Origin: BPGL01 sp035463115 | GTDB lineage: Bacteria > Actinomycetota > UBA4738 > HRBIN12 | NCBI GenBank assembly: GCA_035463115.1 | Contig: DATHTO010000086.1 | Location: 1 to 13,810 of the forward strand | Length of the DNA: 13,810 nt | Direction of reading: 5' to 3' | Shown: positions 5,246 through 12,373 of the stretch, one piece after another | How the letters are laid out: each line of letters opens with the position of its first letter | Position numbering within the stretch: position 1 is the first letter of the stretch | Translations under genes and position numbers: made by a program | The notes under the pieces: generated by a model | What the model was told of the DNA's origin: nothing | What the model saw: only the letters and a program-made list of their open reading frames with translations | Database searches by the model: none

Positions 5246-6334
5246 ATGGCGGGGATCGCGCTGTTCCGAGCCTTGAAGCTGGGCGACCTGCTGTGCGCGG
5301 TGCCGGCGTTCCGAGCCGTGCGGCTGACGGAGCCCGATCCGAGGATCACCCTGATCGGGCTTCCGTGGGCGGCGGGGTTCGCGGCTCGCTACCGGCACCT
5401 GTTCGACGACTTCATCGCGTTCCCGGGATGGCCGGGGATGCCGGAGCAACCGCCCGGCGACCCCACGGCGTTCCTCGCCCGCGCCCGCGAGCGCGTATTC
5501 GACCTCGCGGTCCAGATGCACGGCAGCGGAGGGGTGACGAACGGGATCGTCGCCGCGCTCGGAGCGGCGCATACGGCAGGCTTCGGGTCGCCGGGCGCCG
5601 CGCCGCTCGACGACGTGCTCCCGTACCCGGACGATCTCCACGAGGTTCGGCGTCACCTCGCGCTCGCTGACCACCTCGGGTTCTCGTCGGCCGGTGAGGC
5701 GCTCGAGTTCCCGATCACGGACGAGGATCGAGCCGAGGCTGCGTCGCTCGGCATCGATGGCGCCGGACCGGTCGCCGTCGTCCACTGCGGAGCCATCTCG
5801 GGGCGCCGCTGGCCGGCGGGCCGCTTCGCCCGCGTGACCGAAGCGCTCGCCCGTGGGACGGACGTCGTGTTGACGGGGTCGGCGGCCGAGCGAGACGCCA
5901 CCGGGCACGTCGCCTCGCTCGCGGGAGCGCCCGTCCGCGACCTGGCGGGCCGGACGACGCTTGGCTCGCTCGCCGCGGTGATCGAGCGTGCGCGGATCGT
6001 GGTGACGAACGACACCGGCGTGTCGCATCTGACCGCCGCGATCGGAACGCCGAGCGTCGTGCTGTTCCTCTCGTCGGATCCGCGGCGGTGGGCGCCGCTC
6101 GACGCGCAACGTCACCGGGCCGTGACCCATCCCGCGATCACTGCCGCGCACGCGGCCCACCCAGAACGCGCCGGCGCGCTGCCGGAGCGCTGCATCGCGG
6201 ACGGATGCGAGCGCCATCCGGGCCTGCTCGACGCCGATCCGGGCGGTGTCGAGGTCGACGCGGTGCTTGCGGCGATCGACGCGGTGACGGCACGAGGGGC
6301 CGTCGGCGCGCCCGGCCGGCACGCGATCACATGA
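5246..6334 (+). CDS. glycosyltransferase family 9 (heptosyltransferase-like)
   Basis: A 362-residue GT9/GT-B-fold glycosyltransferase. The N-terminal segment ALFRALKLGDLLCAVPAFRA (5-24) is the GT9 acceptor-side signature (a RxxxLGDxLxxxPAxR pattern). The C-terminal domain has VAVVHCGAISGRRWP, VVLTGSAAERD and the nucleotide-sugar-binding NDTGVSHLTAAIGTPSVVL (255-273, with Asp256 and His261), then LFLSSDPRRWAPL. The C-terminal CIADGC-containing tail also recurs in this family. The start at 5246 places the first strand at the family's usual position; the frame stays open upstream to 5039 but that part is low-complexity. No clear ribosome binding site or promoter is seen. The substrate is unknown: in a Gram-positive lineage it would act on a cell-surface glycan rather than lipopolysaccharide. 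Its last 8 nt overlap the convergent kinase gene. Confidence 0.88.
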   Translation: MAGIALFRALKLGDLLCAVPAFRAVRLTEPDPRITLIGLPWAAGFAARYRHLFDDFIAFPGWPGMPEQPPGDPTAFLARARERVFDLAVQMHGSGGVTNGIVAALGAAHTAGFGSPGAAPLDDVLPYPDDLHEVRRHLALADHLGFSSAGEALEFPITDEDRAEAASLGIDGAGPVAVVHCGAISGRRWPAGRFARVTEALARGTDVVLTGSAAERDATGHVASLAGAPVRDLAGRTTLGSLAAVIERARIVVTNDTGVSHLTAAIGTPSVVLFLSSDPRRWAPLDAQRHRAVTHPAITAAHAAHPERAGALPERCIADGCERHPGLLDADPGGVEVDAVLAAIDAVTARGAVGAPGRHAIT

Positions 6335-7868
6335 GGCAGAACAGCGGCGTGCGGGCGACCGCGGCCGCCGACCACGCCCCGACGATCCGTCCGTCGAGCG
6401 CTCGCACCCGGTACGTGTACGCGGTGTCGATGCCGAGGTTCTCCTCGCGAGCGCTCGTGACGTCGGCGGCGAACGCTCCCACGCGCTCGAACGCGTCGCC
6501 GGCCGTCCCGCGCCTCCAGACCTCGTAGCCCGATGCCCCGGCGACGGGTTCCCACGACAGATCGGCGCGGGTCGACAGCAGCCCGTCGCAGGACGTCGCG
6601 ACGGTGACGCCGGTGGGCGCCGGGAGCGGCCCGGGACCGTCGACCGACGGACGAACCGGCGTCGCGGCGCCGAGCAGCGCCGGAAGCACGATCGCGCCGG
6701 CGCTCGCGAACGCGGCCACGAACGTGAGCCACGCGGCGAGTCGGACCAGCCGAGGGCGCAGGGGGCGCGCCCTCGGCGCCTCGGCCGCTCCGATCGCGAG
6801 CGGTGCGACGCGCGGCGCCTCGGCCGCTCCGACGGCGAGCGGTTCGGCGCGCGGCGCCGGTGGTCCCACGGCGAACGGCTGCGGGGGTTCGTCGAGACGA
6901 CGTGTCTGCGGCACCGCTCCGGTGATCGACCGGCGTTCGGTCGACGCATCGGGTGGCGCCTGCACGGCCTCGACCGGAGCCGTGATCGCGACCTCCGACG
7001 AGGAGGCGATCGCTCGGAGCGCCCGCGCGACGTCGGTGAGGTCGTCGGGACGTTCGGAGGCGTCGTACGCGAGGAGCTGCTGCACGAGCGCGTCGAGGTC
7101 GTCCGGCACCGCGGGGTTCCATCCGCGCACCGGGACGGGACGGCGGACCTGCAGGCGCCGCGCGATGGCGGCGTCGTCGCCGCGGAACGGCGGTGTTCCC
7201 GTGAGGAGCTCGTACAGCACGGCACCGAGGCCGTACGCGTCGATCCGCTGATCGCCCTGATGACCGGCGAGGACCTCCGGAGCCGCGTACGCGACCGTGC
7301 CGTGGACCGACGTCGAGCTCGGGACCCGCTGCATCGCGCGCGCGATCCCGAAGTCCAAGACCTTCGCGCGACCGTCGCGATCGATCATGACGTTGCCGGG
7401 CGTGACGTCGCGGTGCACGACCCCGCGCTCGTGCGCGTGTGCGAGCGCTTCGGCCACGTCGGCGCCGAGCGACGCGACGGTCGCCGCCGGGAGAGCTCCT
7501 TGCCGATTGAGCACCTCGACGAGGGTCGACCCGGCGACGTGCTCCATCACGATGAAGACGCGGTCGTCGTGCCGTCCCGCGTCGAAGACGGCGACGATCC
7601 GCGGATGTGACAGGCGGGCCGCGGTTCGAGCCTCGCGTTCGAACCGCGCGCCCGAGCGATGATCGGTGGCCAGCGTCGGGCGGAGCACCTTGATCGCGAC
7701 CGTGCGGTCGAGGACCGGGTCCGCGGCCTCGTACACCTCACCCATCCCGCCGCGCCCGATCATCGCTCGCAGCTCGTAGCGCCCGCCGAGGACCGCGCCG
7801 GTCAGCGGGCGTTCCGAAGGGGACGGAACGTCGATCGAGCCGGAACGGGAAGGCGACGGGGTGCGCAT
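6327..7868 (-). CDS. transmembrane Ser/Thr protein kinase with extracellular fibronectin type III domain
   Basis: A 513-residue Hanks-type receptor kinase. The kinase domain spans about residues 31-290: glycine loop IGRGGMGEV (37-45), Lys60 in VAIK, catalytic loop HRDVTPGN (152-159), DFG (172-174) and APE (196-198), with a Ser/Thr-rich activation loop at about 182-191. The catalytic loop has Thr156 where almost all such kinases have Lys (HRDxKPxN). A Pro/Ala-rich juxtamembrane region with 13-residue repeats follows, then one transmembrane helix (about 376-400) and an external fibronectin type III domain (about 414-508) with Cys427 and Cys511 near its ends. It is not the PASTA-type PknB of the pstP operon. 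It lies divergent from the ABC exporter, suggesting but not proving shared regulation. The ATG at 7868 has a -10 box close upstream. Confidence 0.93.
   Translation of the reverse strand: MRTPSPSRSGSIDVPSPSERPLTGAVLGGRYELRAMIGRGGMGEVYEAADPVLDRTVAIKVLRPTLATDHRSGARFEREARTAARLSHPRIVAVFDAGRHDDRVFIVMEHVAGSTLVEVLNRQGALPAATVASLGADVAEALAHAHERGVVHRDVTPGNVMIDRDGRAKVLDFGIARAMQRVPSSTSVHGTVAYAAPEVLAGHQGDQRIDAYGLGAVLYELLTGTPPFRGDDAAIARRLQVRRPVPVRGWNPAVPDDLDALVQQLLAYDASERPDDLTDVARALRAIASSSEVAITAPVEAVQAPPDASTERRSITGAVPQTRRLDEPPQPFAVGPPAPRAEPLAVGAAEAPRVAPLAIGAAEAPRARPLRPRLVRLAAWLTFVAAFASAGAIVLPALLGAATPVRPSVDGPGPLPAPTGVTVATSCDGLLSTRADLSWEPVAGASGYEVWRRGTAGDAFERVGAFAADVTSAREENLGIDTAYTYRVRALDGRIVGAWSAAAVARTPLFCLM
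6771..6848 (-). repeat. 39-bp tandem repeat (13 residues, two copies) in the kinase gene
   Basis: Two adjacent copies encode AEPLAVGAAEAPR and VAPLAIGAAEAPR (residues 341-366). A partial copy (ARPL) follows and a degenerate one (PFAVGPPAPR) precedes. They lie in the cytoplasmic linker between the kinase domain and the membrane helix. Such in-frame repeats can change copy number by replication slippage. Confidence 0.85.
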
Positions 7869-7878
7869 GGACCGATCG

Positions 7879-7884
7879 ATGCTA
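7879..7884 (-). promoter_or_regulatory. candidate -10 box for the kinase gene
   Basis: TAGCAT ends 10 nt before the ATG at 7868, which predicts a very short or absent leader. No Shine-Dalgarno is seen in the intervening bases, consistent with leaderless translation. No -35 match was found. Confidence 0.4.
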
Positions 7885-7968
7885 TCCCGAGGCGCGGGTT
7901 CCGGTGGAGGGACCGCCGGACGCGCTGACGAGCGTCGGAACCCAGGAGCGTCGTCGCGTCCGGCGGGC

Positions 7969-7974
7969 TATCGT
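7969..7974 (+). promoter_or_regulatory. candidate leaderless -10 box for the ABC exporter operon
   Basis: TATCGT is followed by 7 nt and then the GTG at 7982, the spacing expected if the transcript starts at the start codon. This supports 7982 as the true start over the upstream in-frame ATG at 7904. Confidence 0.45.
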
Positions 7975-7981
7975 CCGCCCT

Positions 7982-8908
7982 GTGAACGTGATCGAGGTCG
8001 AAGGGCTCCGCAAGGAGTACCGACGCCTCCGCGGCGGGAGGACGGTCGCCGTCGCAGGGCTCGACCTCGAGGTTCCCGAGGGCGGGGTGTTCGGCTTCCT
8101 CGGCCCCAACGGCGCCGGCAAGACGACGACGATCCGGTGCCTGCTCGGGCTGGTGCGCCCGACCGCCGGTCGTCTCCGGATGCTCGGCGCCGACGTTCCC
8201 GGCCGGTTGGGCGGCGTGATCGACCGCGTCGGGTCGATCGTCGAGCAGCCCGCGCTGTTCCCCCGCTTCTCCGGGCGTCGGAACCTCGAGATCCTCGCGC
8301 ACGTCGTCGGCGCCGGGTCGACGGCGATCGACGCGGTGCTCGAGCGCGTCGGCCTCGCCGACCGGCAGCACGACGCGGTGCGTACGTACTCGCTCGGCAT
8401 GAAGCAGCGACTCGGGATCGCGGCCGCGCTCCTGAAGGACCCCGGCGTGCTGATCCTCGACGAGCCCGCGAACGGGCTCGACCCCGCCGGGATCGTGGAG
8501 GTCCGGGAGCTGATCCGCTCGCTCGGACGTGAAGGTCGCACCGTCTTCGTCTCGAGCCACATCCTCTCGGAGGTCCAGCAGACCGCCGACCGCGTCGCGA
8601 TCATCGCGCGCGGTCGGGCGGTCACGTCCGGCGCGGTGGACGACGTCTTGTCGACGAGCGGGTCCCGCGGGTTGCTCGTCGGCGTCGACGACCCTGCCGC
8701 GGCGCAGCGCGCACTCGCCGACGCGGGGATCGCGGCGACGGTCGACACGATGCGACTGCGCGTGAACCTTCCGCCGGACGCGGCATCGTCGGTGACGCGG
8801 GCGCTGGCCGAGCGCGGGATCTACCTCAGCGAGCTGCGCGTCGACGAGGCGGATCTCGAGACGGTCTTCCTCGAGCTCACGCGGGACGCCGGGGTGGATG
8901 CGCCGTGA
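7982..8908 (+). CDS. ABC-2 exporter ATP-binding subunit
   Basis: A 308-residue ATPase of the drug/bacitracin-exporter (BcrA/CcmA-like) type that would power the adjacent membrane protein. Visible motifs are Walker A GPNGAGKTT (41-49), Q-loop Gln89 in VEQPALF, signature SLGMKQR (137-143), Walker B VLILDEPANGLDP (156-168) and the switch His193 in SSHIL. A C-terminal extension of about 90 residues ends with DLETVFLELTRD, standard for this subfamily. The start is the GTG at 7982, where the protein begins VNVIEVEGLRKEY as homologues do and where a -10 box is correctly spaced for a leaderless mRNA. Its stop overlaps the permease start in GTGA. The cargo is unknown; lipids, peptides or antibiotics are all known for the family. 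Confidence 0.95.
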   Translation: MNVIEVEGLRKEYRRLRGGRTVAVAGLDLEVPEGGVFGFLGPNGAGKTTTIRCLLGLVRPTAGRLRMLGADVPGRLGGVIDRVGSIVEQPALFPRFSGRRNLEILAHVVGAGSTAIDAVLERVGLADRQHDAVRTYSLGMKQRLGIAAALLKDPGVLILDEPANGLDPAGIVEVRELIRSLGREGRTVFVSSHILSEVQQTADRVAIIARGRAVTSGAVDDVLSTSGSRGLLVGVDDPAAAQRALADAGIAATVDTMRLRVNLPPDAASSVTRALAERGIYLSELRVDEADLETVFLELTRDAGVDAP

Positions 8909-9873
8909 CCGGGCTCATCCGGTCGGAACTGCTGCGCGCGCGGTCGCGCCGGATCGTGTGGGTCCTCACCGTCGCATCGATCGCGGGGATCGTCGTCGGC
9001 GTCACGATCGCGATGGCGAACTCCCGTCCTCCCACCGACCGTCAGATCGAGCGAGCGACGGCCCAGCACGCCCGCGACCTCGAGGGTTGCATCGCCGAGG
9101 GGCCGTACGGCGACGGTGAGCTCCCTCCCGGCTCCTCGTCGGTCGAGGAGTACTGCGAGCAGAACGTGCGCATCGAGTTCTACCTTCCGAACGACGACAT
9201 CAAGCTCGCCGACACGCCGGAGATCCTCGAAGGTGCGTCGTTCATGCTCGCGCTCCTCGCGATCGTCCTCGGAGCATCCCTCGCGGGCGCGGACTGGTCC
9301 ACCGGGACGATGACGACGGTGCTCGCGTGGGAGCCCCGTCGCGTCCGCGTGTGGCTCGTCCGCGCGATCGTCGTGGCGGCGGTCCTGGCGATCGTCCTCG
9401 TGGTCGTCCAGGCCGTCTTCACCGCGGCGTGGTTCGTGGGGACGACCGTTTCGGGGACGACCGAGACCGGGCGGGGCTTCGGCGGCTCGGTCACGAACGC
9501 GCTGTGGGTCGGCACCGTGGTCGCCGTCGCGTTCGGCCTCGTCGCCCACGCGCTCGCATCGGTCGGCCGCTCCACGATCGCCGGGGTCGGCGTGATCGTC
9601 GGCTACGCGATCATCGTCGAGGGGTTCGTCGCGGGGTTCGTCGAGGATCTCGCGCCGAGGCTGCTGATCCGGGCCGCGACGGTGGTGATCTCGGGCAACC
9701 CGATGCTGTCACGCGGCGCGACGGTGGCGTACGCGCCGGACGGCAGCCTCGTCGGGACGGAGGGGGCCGCCGTCCTCCTGAGCGTCGAAGGCGCGTGGGT
9801 CGTCGTCGGCGCCTACGTCGTGACGCTCGGACTCCTCGCGATCGCCCTGTTCCAGCGTCGCGACGTGCAGTGA
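8905..9873 (+). CDS. ABC-2 exporter permease subunit
   Basis: A 322-residue integral membrane partner of the preceding ATPase, translationally coupled by a 4-nt GTGA overlap. Six hydrophobic segments are visible at about 17-36, 111-130, 150-175, 199-220, 224-245 and 295-316, as in ABC-2 permeases. The segment GASLAGADWSTGTMTTVLAWEPRR (about 123-146) is the typical conserved loop after the second helix. A large external loop between helices 1 and 2 (about 40-108) carries two cysteines, Cys62 and Cys84, that could form a disulfide. The start is the GTG at 8905, matching the family N-terminus (SELLRARSRR). It ends 98 nt before the next gene, which has its own candidate promoter. Confidence 0.92.
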   Translation: MTGLIRSELLRARSRRIVWVLTVASIAGIVVGVTIAMANSRPPTDRQIERATAQHARDLEGCIAEGPYGDGELPPGSSSVEEYCEQNVRIEFYLPNDDIKLADTPEILEGASFMLALLAIVLGASLAGADWSTGTMTTVLAWEPRRVRVWLVRAIVVAAVLAIVLVVVQAVFTAAWFVGTTVSGTTETGRGFGGSVTNALWVGTVVAVAFGLVAHALASVGRSTIAGVGVIVGYAIIVEGFVAGFVEDLAPRLLIRAATVVISGNPMLSRGATVAYAPDGSLVGTEGAAVLLSVEGAWVVVGAYVVTLGLLAIALFQRRDVQ

Positions 9874-9899
9874 TGCCGCGCCCGGCGGAACCCCCGTCG

Positions 9900-9905
9900 T
9901 ATACT
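9900..9905 (+). promoter_or_regulatory. candidate -10 box for the DUF4446-bactofilin-serS operon
   Basis: TATACT matches the -10 consensus in five of six positions and lies 27 nt after the permease stop. Transcription would start near 9912, giving a leader of about 60 nt. No good -35 was found at 16-19 nt. Confidence 0.45.
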
Positions 9906-9971
9906 GCGGAACCTCCGGCGGCACGGCGGCACACCGTGTGACCTGCGCGTTCGCCCCGGAACACCGTCCAC

Positions 9972-10460
9972 ATGACCCTTTCCGACAGCACCCTCACGCT
10001 CCTGGCGATGATCGCCGTGGGTCTGTCGGTGCTCGCGGTGATCTTCTCGATCGTCGGCGGGAGCCGGCGCCAGCGCTCGGCGCCGACGGGCTTCACCGGC
10101 GACGAGGCCGTGGGGGCGCTCCTCGGGCGGATCGAGCGGATCGAGACCGCCGTCCGGTCGCTGAACTCGACCGACAAGCGGCAGCAGGTGCTGATCGAGG
10201 GAAGCGTCCGGCGCGTCGCGCTGCTCAGGTACGACGCGTTCGAGGACGTCGGTGGCAGGCTCTCGTTCTCGTGTGCGCTCCTCGACGACCATGGCACGGG
10301 CGTCGTGCTGACGTCGATCAACGGGCGTCAGGACACGCGCGTGTACGCGAAGCCGGTGCGGGAACGGACGAGCACGTACAACCTGTCGATCGAGGAAGAG
10401 GAGGCGATCCGCCAGGCGATGGCAGACCCGGCCGACGAGACGGTGCCGACCAGACGGTGA
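9972..10460 (+). CDS. DUF4446 family membrane protein
   Basis: A 162-residue protein with one N-terminal transmembrane helix (about residues 8-28), a helical linker (about 42-70, EAVGALLGRIERIETAVRSL) and the conserved DUF4446 core: LIEGSVRRVALLRYDAFED, GGRLSFSCALLDD, GVVLTSINGRQDTRVYAKPV, then a helical acidic tail. The family is found in Gram-positive bacteria and has no established function. The ATG at 9972 sits directly before the membrane helix; no strong ribosome binding site precedes it. The gene is followed by bactofilin after 7 nt and then serS, so it probably shares their transcript and may take part in envelope organisation, which is inference. Confidence 0.9.
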   Translation: MTLSDSTLTLLAMIAVGLSVLAVIFSIVGGSRRQRSAPTGFTGDEAVGALLGRIERIETAVRSLNSTDKRQQVLIEGSVRRVALLRYDAFEDVGGRLSFSCALLDDHGTGVVLTSINGRQDTRVYAKPVRERTSTYNLSIEEEEAIRQAMADPADETVPTRR

Positions 10461-10467
10461 GGACGCG

Positions 10468-10986
10468 ATGATCTGGAAGCGGGAAGACGCGGAGACGGCG
10501 CGCGAACCGGCCGGCGAGTCACGTTCCGAGGGCAGGACCCACGAAGGGAGGAGCCGCGACATGGCGGACAACGGAGAGGTCACGATCGTCGGCGCCGGCG
10601 CGCGCCTCGAGGGGACCGTGGTCTCCGCCGGCAGCCTTCGGATCGACGGACAGATCAAGGGACAGATCAACGCCGACGGCGACGTCACGCTCTCGCCGCA
10701 GAGCCAGGTCGAAGCCGACATCCGCGCGCAGAACGTGAGCGTCGCGGGGCGCTTCAAGGGCAACATCATCGTCAAGAGCAAGGCGCATCTCGCGAGCGGC
10801 GGTCGGATCGACGGCAACATCACGTCGAAGACCCTCGTCGTCGAGGAAGGCGGCACCTTCCACGGCCAGAGCATCATGGATGCGTCGGCCGCGGCCGGCA
10901 CCGGCGGCGCCCAGGCGGGCCAGGGGTCTGCGAGCGACGGCCGCGCCGCGCAGCCCGCCGGGCAGACGCAGCAGGTGAAGGCCTGA
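10468..10986 (+). CDS. bactofilin (polymer-forming cytoskeletal protein)
   Basis: A 172-residue bactofilin (DUF583/CcmA family), a nucleotide-independent protein that polymerises through a right-handed beta-helix and scaffolds cell-shape or envelope enzymes. After a charged N-terminal tail (1-31), the beta-helix runs from about 37 to 138 with regular short repeats: TIVGAGARLEGTV, SLRIDGQIKGQI, DVTLSPQSQVEADI, NVSVAGRFKGNI, HLASGGRIDGNI and TLVVEEGGTFHGQ. A Gly/Ala/Gln-rich tail follows. Two starts have good ribosome binding sites: ATG 10468 (GTGAGG, 5 nt away) and ATG 10561 (GGGAGGAG, 7 nt away; 141 residues), so two isoforms are possible. The longer one is listed because homologues usually have such a tail. 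It is 7 nt after the DUF4446 gene and 4 nt before serS. Confidence 0.93.
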   Translation: MIWKREDAETAREPAGESRSEGRTHEGRSRDMADNGEVTIVGAGARLEGTVVSAGSLRIDGQIKGQINADGDVTLSPQSQVEADIRAQNVSVAGRFKGNIIVKSKAHLASGGRIDGNITSKTLVVEEGGTFHGQSIMDASAAAGTGGAQAGQGSASDGRAAQPAGQTQQVKA

Positions 10987-10990
10987 CGCG

Positions 10991-12277
10991 ATGCTCGACG
11001 TCAGGGCGATCCGCGAGGATCCCAAGCCGTTCCGAGCCGGGCTCGCCCGGCGGAACCTCGGCGACGCGGTCGACCAGCTGCTCGCCGCGGACGGACGCCG
11101 TCGCGAGCTGACGCAGCGCGTCGACGACCTGCGGGCCGAGCAGAACCGCGCGTCGAAGCAGATCGGCAAGGCGAGCGGCGACGAGAAGCAGAAGCTGATC
11201 GACGAGGTCGCCTCGGTCTCGGCGGAGCTCAAGCGCCTCGAGCCCGAACTCGCCGGCGCCGAGGCCACGTTGACCGAGCTGCTCGCGCAGACGCCGAACG
11301 TCCCCGACGAGAGCGCGCCCGACGGCTTCACCGACGACGACGCCGTCGAGGTCCGCCGCAACCACGACGAGCCGCCGGCGTTCGACTTCGAGCCGAAGGA
11401 CCATGCCGAGCTCGGAGCCCTCCTCGGCGTGCTCGACACCGAACGTGGCGCGCGTACGAGCGGGTCACGGTTCGTCTACCTGCTCGGCGACCTCGTGCTC
11501 GTGCAGTTCGCGCTCGTGCAGCACGCGATGGGCGTGCTCGTCGAGAGCGGGTTCACGCCGGTGATCCCGCCCGTGCTCGTGCGCGAGGAGGCGATGTACG
11601 GCACGGGGTTCCTGCCGACCGACGAGGTGAACATCTACACGACCGAGCAGGACGACCTGTACCTCGTCGGCACGAGCGAGGTGCCGCTCGCGGCGTTCCA
11701 CATGGGCGAGATCGTCGACGAGGCGGATCTTCCGCTGCTGTACGCGGGGTACTCGACGTGCTTCCGACGGGAAGCCGGCAGCTACGGCAAGGATCTCGGC
11801 GGGATGTTCCGCGTGCACCAGTTCGACAAGGTGGAGATGTTCGCCTTCACGACGCCCGAGACGTCGTGGGACACCCACGAGCGCATGGTCGGCATCGAGG
11901 AGACGATCATCGGGAACCTCGAGCTGCCGTTCCGCGTGGTCAACATCGCGGCGGGTGACCTCGGAGGTTCCGCCGCGAAGAAGTACGACATCGAGGTGTG
12001 GCTCCCGGGGCAGCAGCGGTACCGCGAGCTGACCTCGTGCTCGAACTGCACCGACTACCAGGCTCGGCGTCTCCAGACGCGGGTGCGTCGCGGCGAGGGA
12101 GAGAAGCAGGGCCGGCTCGAGGTGCTCCACACGTTGAACGGAACGGCGACCGCGATCGGTCGCACGCTGATCGCGCTGCTCGAGAACCACCAGCGCGCCG
12201 ACGGATCGGTCGAGCTGCCGCAGGCGCTGCACCCGTACCTGCCCGAGCGCGCGCGCGTGCTCCGCCCGCGCGCGTGA
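10991..12277 (+). CDS. serS: seryl-tRNA synthetase
   Basis: A 428-residue class II aminoacyl-tRNA synthetase (usual length about 425) that charges tRNA-Ser with serine in the cytoplasm. The N-terminal antiparallel coiled coil that binds the long variable arm is visible at about residues 30-100 (Glu/Lys/Arg/Leu-rich). The catalytic domain has VPLAAFHMGE, motif 2 CFRREAGSYGKDLGGMFRVH (257-276) and motif 3 with LNGTATAIGRTLIALLENHQ (about 383-402, Arg391), plus the serine-site segment TSCSNCTDYQARR. It is the last gene of the DUF4446-bactofilin-serS run and is followed by a strong hairpin. No T-box leader is present, as expected if it is expressed from the upstream promoter. Confidence 0.98.
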   Translation: MLDVRAIREDPKPFRAGLARRNLGDAVDQLLAADGRRRELTQRVDDLRAEQNRASKQIGKASGDEKQKLIDEVASVSAELKRLEPELAGAEATLTELLAQTPNVPDESAPDGFTDDDAVEVRRNHDEPPAFDFEPKDHAELGALLGVLDTERGARTSGSRFVYLLGDLVLVQFALVQHAMGVLVESGFTPVIPPVLVREEAMYGTGFLPTDEVNIYTTEQDDLYLVGTSEVPLAAFHMGEIVDEADLPLLYAGYSTCFRREAGSYGKDLGGMFRVHQFDKVEMFAFTTPETSWDTHERMVGIEETIIGNLELPFRVVNIAAGDLGGSAAKKYDIEVWLPGQQRYRELTSCSNCTDYQARRLQTRVRRGEGEKQGRLEVLHTLNGTATAIGRTLIALLENHQRADGSVELPQALHPYLPERARVLRPRA

Positions 12278-12299
12278 TCGCGCGCCCACCACATAGAGA

Positions 12300-12333
12300 A
12301 CGCGGCCGATGGGCTGTCGCCCACCGGCCGCGT
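12300..12333. terminator. bidirectional hairpin terminator between serS and the fasciclin gene
   Basis: The arms ACGCGGCCG (12300-12308) and CGGCCGCGT (12325-12333) pair over 9 bp. After a single A/C mismatch, TGGGC and GCCCA add 5 bp, closing a TGTC loop. It lies 22 nt after the serS stop and 40 nt after the end of the convergent fasciclin gene. The T tracts are poor on both sides, as is common for actinobacterial terminators. Confidence 0.8.
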
Positions 12334-12373
12334 CGCTTCCTCCGATCTGTCACCCCGGAACGGCGTGCTGTGG

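Noticed and set aside
5156..7225. Minus-strand open frame of 689 codons over the GT9 and kinase genes
   Set aside because: Low-complexity Arg/Ser/Pro translation overlapping two genes with intact family motifs in other frames.
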